Assembly: GCA_020439485.1 (NCBI GenBank)
Contig: JAGQSP010000098.1
Location: forward strand, 1-10,231
From: Acidimicrobiales bacterium
GTDB lineage: Bacteria > Actinomycetota > Acidimicrobiia > Acidimicrobiales > Poriferisodalaceae
Direction of reading: 5' to 3'
DNA length: 10,231 nt
The first letter of the stretch is position 1, and each line of letters starts with the position of its first letter. Under the pieces are notes generated by a model, which saw nothing but the letters and a program-made list of their open reading frames with translations, did not search any database and was not told the DNA's origin. Below are positions 1-6,019 of this stretch, piece after piece. A program made the position numbers and the translations under genes.

Positions 1-287
1 GCCTCGAAGAGGCTCGCTATGGCGCTTGTGGTGTGAACCCCCACCAGCCGACCCGTCTCTTGGCCGTCGTTCAGCGCGATCAGCACCGGCACCGACTTCA
101 GCCCGAATCGGTCGACCAGGTCGGGCGATTCGTCTACGCGCACCCGAACCAGCCTGGCCGCGTGGTCACGTTCTACCTCGGCCACAAGGGGTTCGATGGC
201 CTTGCAGTTGTTGCACCACGGCGCCCAGGCCGACACGACCACAGGGCCGTCGTCGAGCTGGCCAGACGGTTCGCTCGACGTAGACAT
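1..287 (-). CDS. Thioredoxin-like protein, CNNC active site (3' end cut by window edge)
   Basis: The visible 95 residues form the N-terminal and central part of a thioredoxin fold: a beta strand (VVVSAW), the active site WAPWCNNCK with Cys25 and Cys28, and the cis-proline loop SVPVL with Pro67 followed by a strand and a Gly-rich turn. Family members catalyse thiol-disulfide exchange. No signal peptide is visible, so a cytoplasmic location is inferred. The dipeptide between the cysteines is Asn-Asn instead of the usual Gly-Pro, which in this family tunes redox potential and partner choice. The ATG start shares its A with the TGA stop of the upstream DUF2892 gene (TGATG) and has no clear ribosome binding site of its own, so translation is probably coupled. 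The C-terminus lies beyond base 1. Fold is fairly certain; the physiological partner is unknown. Confidence 0.85.
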   Translation of the reverse strand, partial: MSTSSEPSGQLDDGPVVVSAWAPWCNNCKAIEPLVAEVERDHAARLVRVRVDESPDLVDRFGLKSVPVLIALNDGQETGRLVGVHTTSAIASLFE

Positions 288-496
288 CAGGACTGGGAAG
301 AGCCCTTGGCGGTGTTGATTCCCAGCATCGTGTACAGCGGGCAGAAACCTACGAGACCCGTGGCCAACGGAACGAGGCCCACGATTCCGAGGATCGTTCC
401 GCCCGTGCCGCCGATAACGGCGAAGCCGACTATCGCCAGGACGATTCCCAGTACCACCCGAGCGATGCGATCTGCGCTGCCTTCATTGACCTTCAT
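287..496 (-). CDS. DUF2892 (YgaP-type transmembrane domain) small membrane protein
   Basis: A 69-residue protein starting MKVNEGSADRIARVVLG and ending near GFCPLYTMLGINT plus a short tail. This matches the DUF2892 family: an N-terminal N-x-G-x-x-D-R-x-x-R signature, two hydrophobic helices (about residues 12-30 and 32-50) separated by Gly-Gly-Thr-Gly, and the conserved C-P-L-Y motif. The same domain occurs at the C-terminus of membrane rhodaneses such as YgaP, so a link with sulfur or thiol chemistry is plausible but unproven. The start was chosen at base 496 rather than an upstream in-frame codon at 547 because AGGAGG lies 6 bases before it and because the family begins here. The stop overlaps the start of the thioredoxin gene by one base. 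It lies 87 bases downstream of the kinase-acetyltransferase gene on the same strand. Confidence 0.88.
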   Translation of the reverse strand: MKVNEGSADRIARVVLGIVLAIVGFAVIGGTGGTILGIVGLVPLATGLVGFCPLYTMLGINTAKGSSQS

Positions 497-502
497 CTCA
501 AT

Positions 503-508
503 CCTCCT
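503..508 (-). promoter_or_regulatory. Ribosome binding site AGGAGG of the DUF2892 gene
   Basis: A perfect AGGAGG on the minus strand sits 6 bases before the ATG at 496-494. It decides the start of this small gene in favour of MKVNEG over the longer in-frame reading. The downstream thioredoxin gene lacks such a site and probably depends on ribosomes that enter here. Confidence 0.85.
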
Positions 509-583
509 CGATCGTCCTCGACGGGGTGTCGACGACTCGATGTCCAATAGACGATCCGACGATGCCCAGCGATACCCGATTTC

Positions 584-1630
584 TCAGATTTTTTCGTCGT
601 ACCCGGCCAGCGAACGAAGCTGGCCCCCAGAAACACGGCATGGCAGCCACTCGCGCATCACCTCGGCGCCCAGAGCTTCGTAGAAGCGGATCGATGGCTC
701 GTTCCAGTCGAGCACCTGCCACTCGAGTCGGCCGTAGTCGCGCTCGACGGTGATCTCGGCCAATGCCGACAGCAAGGCCTTGCCTGCGCCGGTGCCTCGA
801 TGTTCGGGCAGGACGAACAGGTCCTCGAGGTATATCCCGGGCCTGCCCTTCCAGGTCGAGTAGCTCGGGTAGAACAGCGCAAACCCGATGGGCGTCGAGC
901 GGGCCTCGGTGCCGAACTCGGCGATGAGGCACTCGAATGGAGGTCTGGGCGACTCGAGTTGTGTCCTCAGGCTCGCCGGTGTGGCTTCGACGGCGTCTGG
1001 TTCGCGTTCGTACACGGCCAGGCCGACGATGAACTGGTGAATCACCTCGGCATCAGCGGGACCTGCGGGCCTGATCATCAGACGGTCGGCCGAAGGCCCG
1101 GCGGCCAGCTCCACGATCGACTGGCAAACCTGCTCGACGGACCGGCCGGTCGTTTCGATCTGGATGAAGCGCCGATAGTGAGGGCCCCTTTCGGTCAGCA
1201 GTTGAGCGATGCGGGCTTCGTAATCGGTCCCCGAGAGAAGTGGCCTGGTGGAGCCGTCGGCTGCGACCCTGGCCGCGACGGCGTCTGGCGAAGCGCTCAG
1301 GCAATAGATCCGCGATGTCGGAGCCAAGGCCGCAACGTTCAGCGGGTCGAGCATCAGGCGACCTCCGGTGGCCACCACCAGCCGCGATCGCTTGGCCAGT
1401 TCGGATGCAACCTGTTGCTCGATCTTGCGAAATGTGGCTTCGCCGCGCTGCTCGAAGATGTCGGTGATGGGCCCGTGGAGGGCTTCGATCATCTGGTCGG
1501 TATCGACGAAGTCGTATCCCAGTCGTTCGGCGACCAGGCGTCCCACCGTGGATTTGCCCGTGCCCATGAAGCCGGTGAGGACGATCTTGTCTGGTGTCAT
1601 CAGCTCTACCGGGCGCACGAACTCTGTCAC
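584..1630 (-). CDS. Shikimate-kinase-like P-loop kinase fused to a GNAT N-acetyltransferase
   Basis: A 348-residue two-domain protein. Residues about 14-178 resemble shikimate kinase: Walker A GFMGTGKST (20-28), DTD (43-45; Mg and substrate Asp in the family), FRKIE with Arg68, a glycine motif, lid Arg129 in TRPLL, and Arg148 before a Tyr. The glycine triplet that lines the shikimate pocket reads Gly89-Gly90-Arg91, so the substrate may not be shikimate. Residues about 185-348 form a GNAT domain resembling the diamine (SSAT-like) branch: YLEDLFV (267-273), acetyl-CoA loop RGTGAGKAL (278-286), LEWQVLDWNEPSIRFYEALGA with Tyr317 as likely general acid. The reading frame runs through the junction without a stop. 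The GTG at 1630 was chosen because GAGAGG lies 6 bases upstream; the upstream in-frame extension to 1756 overlaps the divergent gene. No aroB or other aro gene is adjacent. Domain calls are strong; the reaction is unknown. Confidence 0.88.
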   Translation of the reverse strand: MTEFVRPVELMTPDKIVLTGFMGTGKSTVGRLVAERLGYDFVDTDQMIEALHGPITDIFEQRGEATFRKIEQQVASELAKRSRLVVATGGRLMLDPLNVAALAPTSRIYCLSASPDAVAARVAADGSTRPLLSGTDYEARIAQLLTERGPHYRRFIQIETTGRSVEQVCQSIVELAAGPSADRLMIRPAGPADAEVIHQFIVGLAVYEREPDAVEATPASLRTQLESPRPPFECLIAEFGTEARSTPIGFALFYPSYSTWKGRPGIYLEDLFVLPEHRGTGAGKALLSALAEITVERDYGRLEWQVLDWNEPSIRFYEALGAEVMREWLPCRVSGGQLRSLAGYDEKI

Positions 1631-1636
1631 CACATA

Positions 1637-1642
1637 CCTCTC
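1637..1642 (-). promoter_or_regulatory. Ribosome binding site GAGAGG of the kinase-GNAT gene, with a possible -10 just upstream
   Basis: GAGAGG on the minus strand lies 6 bases before the GTG at 1630-1628. An ATG in the spacer is followed at once by an in-frame TGA and cannot serve. A minus-strand TAGATT at 1657-1662 is a candidate -10 box that would give a leader of about 20 bases; no convincing -35 was found. Confidence 0.6.
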
Positions 1643-1684
1643 TTGAACTGACGGCGAATCTAGCGGGTCCCCGAGCCGCCACTT

Positions 1685-1710
1685 GGCGCCGGCGCCCTCG
1701 ATCGGCGAGG
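1685..1710. promoter_or_regulatory. Palindrome and short inverted repeat in the divergent kinase-GNAT / crotonase region
   Basis: The 116-base divergent region holds a perfect 12-base palindrome (GGCGCC twice, 1685-1696). Next to it is a 5-base inverted repeat, CCTCG-ATCGG-CGAGG (1696-1710). Either could be an operator, but GC-only palindromes arise easily in this base composition, so the regulatory reading is weak. Confidence 0.25.
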
Positions 1711-1746
1711 CTGGCGTCGCATTGCTAGAGCGGAAGAGGACGCACA

Positions 1747-2481
1747 ATGGCGCCAAACCAGCTGGTCATTCGAGCCGACGCGGACGGGGTGGCGACGCTC
1801 ACCCTCAATCGGCCCGACAAGCTCAACGCGCTGACGCCGGACTCGTTCGTCGAGTTGCGCGACCACCTGTCGGACATCGCAGGCGACCGAACGGTTGGTT
1901 GTGTGTTGCTCAAGGGCGCGGGCCGATCGTTTTGTGCCGGAAACGATCTCGATGCCATCGCCCGAGGCGAGCGAGGCCCATCGGCCAATTTCGAGTCGCT
2001 GACCGTCGAGGCCCTCGAGCACCTGCCCCAGCCGACCATCGCCATGATCCACGGGCATTGCTTCACGGGCGGTCTCGAACTGGCGTTGGGCTGCGACCTC
2101 TTGGTGGCGGCCGAATCGGCGCAGATCGCAGATACCCACGGGAAGTGGGGCCTGGTGCCCGTGTGGGGAATGACCGTGCGACTTCCCGAGCGTGTTGGCA
2201 TCAGCGCAGCAAAACGTTTGATGTTCACCGGCCGGCGTGTCGACGGGCGTGAGGCATTGGCCATGGGCCTCGTCGACTTCTGTGTCCCCGACGACGAGAT
2301 CGAGCGGTTCACAGCCGAACTGGCCGGCGAGATCACGGCCAACTCGTGGGGCACCAACCGCATCGTCAAACAGTTGATCTCGGACCGTCAACAGCGAACC
2401 CGCACCGATGCGCTGGGTCACGAGCGCGTGCGGCCCTATGGGATGCCAGAAGACCGAGAAGAGCGCATGCGTCGAGGCTAG
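1747..2481 (+). CDS. Enoyl-CoA hydratase/isomerase (crotonase) family protein
   Basis: A 244-residue crotonase-fold protein. It shows the N-terminal LNRPDKLNAL (20-29), the first oxyanion-hole segment GRSFCAGND (59-67, Ala64), the second oxyanion segment GHCFTGGLELALGCD (103-117), and the C-terminal TGRRVDGREALAMGLVD segment. These bind an acyl-CoA and stabilise an enolate. Of the two glutamates used by classical hydratases, the first is present (Glu111), while the position of the second falls on His131 in IADTHGKWG. Hydration of a trans-enoyl-CoA is therefore doubtful; isomerase, hydrolase or another crotonase activity is possible. The ATG is preceded by AGAGGA with 6-base spacing (1735-1740). 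It is divergent from the kinase-GNAT gene and shares its stop region with the convergent MFS gene. The family is certain; the substrate is not. Confidence 0.92.
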   Translation: MAPNQLVIRADADGVATLTLNRPDKLNALTPDSFVELRDHLSDIAGDRTVGCVLLKGAGRSFCAGNDLDAIARGERGPSANFESLTVEALEHLPQPTIAMIHGHCFTGGLELALGCDLLVAAESAQIADTHGKWGLVPVWGMTVRLPERVGISAAKRLMFTGRRVDGREALAMGLVDFCVPDDEIERFTAELAGEITANSWGTNRIVKQLISDRQQRTRTDALGHERVRPYGMPEDREERMRRG

Positions 2482-3674
2482 GGCCGCGGTGCAGACCGGC
2501 CGGCGGTGCGCAGTCTTGGGTGAACCCGCCACACCGAGCGGGCCAAGGCCATGCCGATGACGACCATCGCGACCATCACTGCGGCGGTCGTCAGGTACAC
2601 AACCGCCCGACCGGCGGATTGATACAAGCCTCCGGCCACGGCGGCCATGGCCCCAGCGGCCAGCGCCTGTGCCGCGCCCAGCACGCCCTGGGCGCCCGCC
2701 TGCCGTTCCGGCGGCACCGTCAGGGCCACCGCGACCCCGCTGGTGGCAATGGTTATGCCGTCGGTCACCGCATGCACCATCGCGAACGTGAAGATCCAAC
2801 CGCCCGACGGCAACAGTCCGTACGAACCCATGAACCCGGCGGCGAACAGCAGGCCGGCGGCGCCCAGCCGGAAAGGTCCCAGCTCCTGGGCCAGCCGGCC
2901 CCCGGTGGGTCCGAGGACGATGAGGGGAATGGCAAACAGCGAGATTCCCAGGTTGGCCATCCAGTCAGCGGTTCCGAGGTCGCTGTGTACGACATCCCAC
3001 AAGGCGTCGAATGTTCCGATCATCAAGAACGCCGTGGCCCCCAGTACGACTGCCCCAGCGAAGGGTTTGATGGCCAGCAGGTCGAGCGCGAGCCGGTTGC
3101 CGGTGGGTTCGGCCACCTCGTCGACCTTGGCGCCGAACGTCAGTGCCACCACCGCCACCGAGGCCGCGGCGATTGCGATGAACGGAGCGGCCAGCCCGAA
3201 GGGTCCGACCAGCACCGCCGACACTGCGGGGCCCAGGGCGAAGCCGAACACGTCGGCCGATAGCAACCGACCCAGATTCCTGCCGAGGTTCGCCGGGTCG
3301 GCCAGCACGACGATGCGCCTGACAGCAGGGTTCGCTGCGCCGATCGCCAATCCCGATACCACGCGTCCGGCCAGGATGGTCGTCAGATCTTGACCGAATC
3401 CCATCATCAGGAGGCCCACTGCATTGAGTGCGACACCGGCTAGCACCAGGGTGCGGGCATGACCTCGGTCGCCGATGGGGGCGATGGTCATCTGCGAGAC
3501 GAATCCGGCCAGGAAGCCGATGCCGATTATCCAGCCGATGGCGCTCTCGGAGATTCCATAGTTGTCGCGATAGTCGGCGACCACCGTGAACAAGACGCCA
3601 TACCCAGCCGATAGGCAAGCCGACAGGGCACTGAAGCTGAACAGAAGTCGGTTGCCTACGGCGGGCTCGGTCAC
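2478..3674 (-). CDS. Major facilitator superfamily transporter
   Basis: A 398-residue integral membrane protein with about twelve hydrophobic segments spread over residues 10-380. The MFS loop 2-3 signature appears as IGDRGHARTLVL (Asp69, Arg70), followed by a helix with GRVVSGLAIGAANPAVRR, typical of helix 4 in drug/metabolite antiporters. A short cytoplasmic stretch around residues 185-205 separates the two six-helix halves. It probably moves a small organic molecule using the proton gradient; substrate and direction cannot be read from sequence. The start is GTG at 3674; there is no Shine-Dalgarno sequence, but a TAGCCT box ends 6 bases before it, suggesting a leaderless message. The gene is divergent from the Rieske oxygenase across 77 bases, so the two may serve one compound. 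Its TAG stop shares the CTAG at 2478-2481 with the crotonase gene. Confidence 0.9.
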   Translation of the reverse strand: MTEPAVGNRLLFSFSALSACLSAGYGVLFTVVADYRDNYGISESAIGWIIGIGFLAGFVSQMTIAPIGDRGHARTLVLAGVALNAVGLLMMGFGQDLTTILAGRVVSGLAIGAANPAVRRIVVLADPANLGRNLGRLLSADVFGFALGPAVSAVLVGPFGLAAPFIAIAAASVAVVALTFGAKVDEVAEPTGNRLALDLLAIKPFAGAVVLGATAFLMIGTFDALWDVVHSDLGTADWMANLGISLFAIPLIVLGPTGGRLAQELGPFRLGAAGLLFAAGFMGSYGLLPSGGWIFTFAMVHAVTDGITIATSGVAVALTVPPERQAGAQGVLGAAQALAAGAMAAVAGGLYQSAGRAVVYLTTAAVMVAMVVIGMALARSVWRVHPRLRTAGRSAPRP

Positions 3675-3680
3675 CAGGTG

Positions 3681-3686
3681 AGGCTA
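3681..3686 (-). promoter_or_regulatory. Candidate leaderless -10 box TAGCCT of the MFS gene
   Basis: TAGCCT on the minus strand, with 6 bases between it and the GTG start. This is the distance expected from a -10 hexamer to the transcription start, so the message would begin at the start codon. No recognisable -35 element is visible. Confidence 0.5.
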
Positions 3687-3737
3687 GGTGACCTCGGCGT
3701 TGCCGTCGGCCGATTTTTTCGCGGGACGAGTCGTGGC

Positions 3738-3743
3738 TACCAT
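3738..3743 (+). promoter_or_regulatory. Candidate leaderless -10 box TACCAT of the Rieske oxygenase gene
   Basis: TACCAT followed by 8 bases and the ATG at 3752. No Shine-Dalgarno sequence is present. Seventeen bases upstream lies only a T-rich TTTTTC (3715-3720), a poor -35. The position relative to the start codon matches the other leaderless candidates in this window. Confidence 0.5.
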
Positions 3744-3751
3744 CGTCTGCG

Positions 3752-4876
3752 ATGGACGCGACCACACAGCTGGCCCTTTTGGCCAGAATCGATGCTCATC
3801 GCAAGGCTGGTCGCGGCACCGACACCGCCGATGCCGTCATGAGGGTGCCGGTCGATCACTACACGTCTGCGGTGCGCCTCGACCTCGAGAAGAAGGTGCT
3901 GCACTCGTCACCTGCCCTGGTCGGGTTGTCTGGTCTGGTGCCCGAGCCAGGTTCTTATGCCACGGTCGACATCGGGGATCGTTCTGTAGTGGTCACGCGC
4001 GATCGCCGTGGCGACGTGCACGCTCTGGCGAATGTATGTCGCCATCGCGGGGCCGAGGTCGCCCATGGTTGCGGCACCGCTCAGCGGCTGAGCTGCCCCT
4101 ACCACGGTTGGGTGTACGACCTCGACGGCTCGGGAATCTCGCGCCGTCGCGACGAATATTTCGACGGCGATGTCGAGTCGCTGGTCAAGCTGGCCTCGGT
4201 CGAGTCCGACGGGCTGATCTGGGTCAACCCCGAACCGGGTGGCGCGATAGGAGCCGACCCTTCGCACGGCGCCGGCGTCGAACTGGCGCCATTCGGGCTC
4301 GAACGTTTCCAGCTGTTCGCGTCGACCAGCTTCACCCGGCCGCTCAACTGGAAGCTCGCTGTCGACACCTTCTGCGAGGCCTACCACCTCTCGAGCCTGC
4401 ACAAGGCGACGCTTGCTCCGATGATCCACGACGACTTCGCGTTGTTCGATCCGTTTGGGTCACACGGGCGGATGATCGCCGTCAGACGATCGATAAGCGA
4501 CCTCGACGGTCTCGACGACGCCGAGCGCTCGTTGATACCTCACGCGACGATTCTCTATTTCCTGGTGCCGAACACGGTCCTGATCTATCAACAGGACCAC
4601 GTGCAGCTCTACCAGAGCCGACCGGGCAAGATCCCAGACGAGGCTCACCTCAGCGTCAACCTCTATGTGCCGCCGGATTCGGGGCGCTCAGATTCTCACT
4701 GGCAGAGAAACTTCGACCTGCTCGTCAGCGTCACCGACAGCGAAGACTTCGCCGCCGCGGCTGGTATTCAGCGCGGGTCGCACAGCGGTGCCCAACAAGA
4801 GTTCGTGTTCGGTCGCAACGAGCCTGCTTTGCAGCACTACCACCGATCGATAGACGCCCTCGTCAGCTCGGCTTGA
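3752..4876 (+). CDS. Rieske non-heme iron oxygenase, alpha (catalytic) subunit
   Basis: A 374-residue aromatic-ring-hydroxylating-type oxygenase subunit. The N-terminal Rieske domain holds CRH (Cys96, His98) and CPYHGW (Cys115, His118), 16 residues apart, which bind the [2Fe-2S] cluster. The catalytic domain has NWKLAVDTFCEAYHLSSLHK (199-218) with Glu209 as the likely inter-subunit relay acid and His212/His217 as iron ligands; Asp332 in the late TDSEDF segment is the likely third ligand. The QRGSHSG and FGRNEPALQHYHR segments near the end are also family features. Such enzymes use O2 and electrons from a separate reductase for hydroxylation or demethylation. No beta subunit, ferredoxin or reductase gene is nearby, so it must borrow electrons from elsewhere. 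The divergent MFS gene may carry its substrate. The 3' end overlaps the methyltransferase gene by 14 bases. The substrate is unknown. Confidence 0.93.
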   Translation: MDATTQLALLARIDAHRKAGRGTDTADAVMRVPVDHYTSAVRLDLEKKVLHSSPALVGLSGLVPEPGSYATVDIGDRSVVVTRDRRGDVHALANVCRHRGAEVAHGCGTAQRLSCPYHGWVYDLDGSGISRRRDEYFDGDVESLVKLASVESDGLIWVNPEPGGAIGADPSHGAGVELAPFGLERFQLFASTSFTRPLNWKLAVDTFCEAYHLSSLHKATLAPMIHDDFALFDPFGSHGRMIAVRRSISDLDGLDDAERSLIPHATILYFLVPNTVLIYQQDHVQLYQSRPGKIPDEAHLSVNLYVPPDSGRSDSHWQRNFDLLVSVTDSEDFAAAAGIQRGSHSGAQQEFVFGRNEPALQHYHRSIDALVSSA

Positions 4877-5453
4877 CGGCCACGACCTGTACGACCGCAC
4901 CGTCGCCGGTGTGACCGGCACCCTCCACGACGGGCCGAACCAGCTCGACACCGTGCACGATGTCGAGCCCTTCGAGTTCGTCGATCAGGCCCTGCAGGGT
5001 CATGGTCATCTCTGCCACCGGCGGGCCGCCCGTGCCACGCCCGATCTGGTCGGGCGTATAGGCCTCGAGCACCAGCGTGCCGCCAGGGCGCAAGGCATGG
5101 GTGACGCGTCTGTGCACGTCGCGTCGGATAGTTGGCGGGGTGTGGGCGAAGATCGACACGACGAGGTCCCAGCGGGCTTCACCGAGGTCGAAGGCCGCCA
5201 GATCGGCTACGTGGGTGCTCAAGGTGACGCCGCGTTGATCGGCCAGGGCTGCGGCCTTCGCCATCGCGACCGTGCTGAGGTCGACCGAGGTCACCGCGTG
5301 GCCCAGTTCGGCCAGATACACGCCATTGCGTCCCTCGCCGTCGGCCAGGCACAGCGCCGAGCCCGGCCTCAACGAATCCGCCTGTTGGCGCAGGAAGTCG
5401 TTGGGTGCGGTCCCGTAGACGTACTCGTCGACCGAATATCGCTGGTCCCACAT
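4863..5453 (-). CDS. Class I SAM-dependent methyltransferase (TehB/TPMT-like)
   Basis: A 196-residue Rossmann-fold methyltransferase. It opens with MWDQRYSVDEYVYGTAPNDFL, has a SAM-binding motif I LCLADGEGRNGVYLAELG (34-51), the motif II acid Asp58 in TSVDLS, WDLVVSIF as motif IV, and LRPGGTLVLEAYTPDQ as the post-motif strand, then GTGGPP. This arrangement resembles a subgroup often annotated as tellurite-resistance or thiopurine methyltransferase-like; members methylate small soft nucleophiles or remain uncharacterised. It lies 6 bases after the rhodanese stop with a weak ribosome binding site, so the two are probably co-translated. That pairing suggests a sulfur- or chalcogen-containing substrate, which is inference. 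Its last 14 bases overlap the convergent Rieske gene. Confidence 0.88.
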   Translation of the reverse strand: MWDQRYSVDEYVYGTAPNDFLRQQADSLRPGSALCLADGEGRNGVYLAELGHAVTSVDLSTVAMAKAAALADQRGVTLSTHVADLAAFDLGEARWDLVVSIFAHTPPTIRRDVHRRVTHALRPGGTLVLEAYTPDQIGRGTGGPPVAEMTMTLQGLIDELEGLDIVHGVELVRPVVEGAGHTGDGAVVQVVAVKPS

Positions 5454-5459
5454 CGTTCG

Positions 5460-5963
5460 TCAACCGCCGACCAGTTGTTGGCCCGCACCGGCCCAGGAAA
5501 CGATTCCGCCGTCGACATCGGCAACGTCTTCGAAACCGAGTTCGGACATGATCGATCTGGTCTGGCCGCTGCGATTACCCGATCGGCAATAGATGAGGTA
5601 CGGGGTGTCGCGATCGAGTTCGCCCAGCCGGTCGACGAAGTCAGAAGCGTAGAAGTCCAACTGGACAGCGCCCTCAACGTGGCCCTCGGCGAACTCCTCG
5701 GCCGTGCGGACGTCCAGAATCACCAGCCCTTCGGGTGGCGACGAAACGATGCCCGATGCTTCGTCCGGGCTCACGACACGTATCGAGGCCTGCGTCGTCG
5801 CCGAGCCGTCCTGGCCGATCTGGGCCGCTGTTGCGTCGCCGTCGCCCGCATCGGACGAACAGGCCGCGAGGATCAGCAAGGGCGCCACGGCGATGGCTGC
5901 GATTCGGCCTCGCCCAAGCGGTTGGCGGGTTCTTGTGGTGGTGTTGCGAGACGTCTTGCTCAT
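5460..5963 (-). CDS. Rhodanese-domain lipoprotein (sulfurtransferase)
   Basis: A 167-residue secreted rhodanese. The N-terminus has an Arg-rich region, a hydrophobic core (IAAIAVAPLLIL, 21-32) and the lipobox LAAC with Cys35 as the lipidation site, so it is probably anchored to the outer face of the cell membrane. A low-complexity Gly/Asp/Ala/Ser linker (36-60) leads to a single rhodanese domain (about 61-165) with VILDVRTAEEFAEGHVEGA (81-99) and the active-site loop YCRSGNRS, Cys126 being the persulfide-carrying residue. The active loop is intact, so sulfane-sulfur transfer or sensing is expected; the acceptor is unknown. The gene heads an operon with the methyltransferase and is divergent from the SulP transporter. 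The ATG lacks a Shine-Dalgarno sequence but follows a TACACT box by 8 bases. Confidence 0.92.
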   Translation of the reverse strand: MSKTSRNTTTRTRQPLGRGRIAAIAVAPLLILAACSSDAGDGDATAAQIGQDGSATTQASIRVVSPDEASGIVSSPPEGLVILDVRTAEEFAEGHVEGAVQLDFYASDFVDRLGELDRDTPYLIYCRSGNRSGQTRSIMSELGFEDVADVDGGIVSWAGAGQQLVGG

Positions 5964-5971
5964 GGTGGGGC

Positions 5972-5977
5972 AGTGTA
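5972..5977 (-). promoter_or_regulatory. Candidate leaderless -10 box TACACT of the rhodanese operon
   Basis: Minus-strand TACACT lies 8 bases before the ATG at 5963-5961. A weak -35 candidate, TTCGTA (5995-6000), is 17 bases further upstream. It partly overlaps the GTAC repeat region shared with the SulP promoter. Confidence 0.55.
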
Positions 5978-6005
5978 CAGCTATTGTCCTTCAGTACGAA
6001 TGTAC
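5975..6005. repeat. Three GTAC repeats in the rhodanese/SulP divergent region (possible operator)
   Basis: GTAC occurs at 5975-5978 (inside the palindrome TGTACA), 5994-5997 and 6002-6005. The last two form an inverted repeat, GTAC-GAAT-GTAC. This pair falls within the 17-base spacer of the SulP promoter and touches the putative -35 of the rhodanese promoter, so a protein bound here could control both directions. The regulator is not in the window. Confidence 0.35.
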
Positions 6006-6012
6006 GTATATT
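5984..6012 (+). promoter_or_regulatory. Promoter of the SulP gene: TTGTCC - 17 bases - TATATT, leaderless
   Basis: TTGTCC (5984-5989) matches four of six bases of the TTGACA consensus. It is followed after 17 bases by TATATT (6007-6012), which matches five of six of TATAAT. The ATG begins 7 bases after the -10 box and no Shine-Dalgarno sequence is present, so transcription probably starts at the start codon. This is the best-formed promoter in the window. Confidence 0.7.
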
Positions 6013-6019
6013 TGCTCTT

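Noticed and set aside
497..583. Possible promoter or terminator in the gap between kinase-GNAT and DUF2892
   Set aside because: Apart from the ribosome binding site, no convincing hairpin with a T-run or -35/-10 pair was found in the direction of transcription.
33..683. Plus-strand open frame of 216 codons at the left end
   Set aside because: It is antisense to the thioredoxin and DUF2892 genes, both of which have clear family motifs.
800..1651. Long plus-strand open frame (283 codons) opposite the kinase-GNAT gene
   Set aside because: It is the antisense shadow of a strongly supported two-domain protein, has no recognisable domain, and its composition reflects GC-rich complement codons.
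1660..2799. Minus-strand open frame of 379 codons opposite the crotonase gene
   Set aside because: It runs across the crotonase gene and into the MFS gene in another frame, has low-complexity Arg/Gly/Asp-rich sequence and no family resemblance.
4863..5453. Methyltransferase motif I (ADGEGRN) read as degenerate and inactive
   Set aside because: The ADGEGRN form together with the later GTGGPP segment fits a known methyltransferase subgroup, so it is more likely the normal state than a loss of function.
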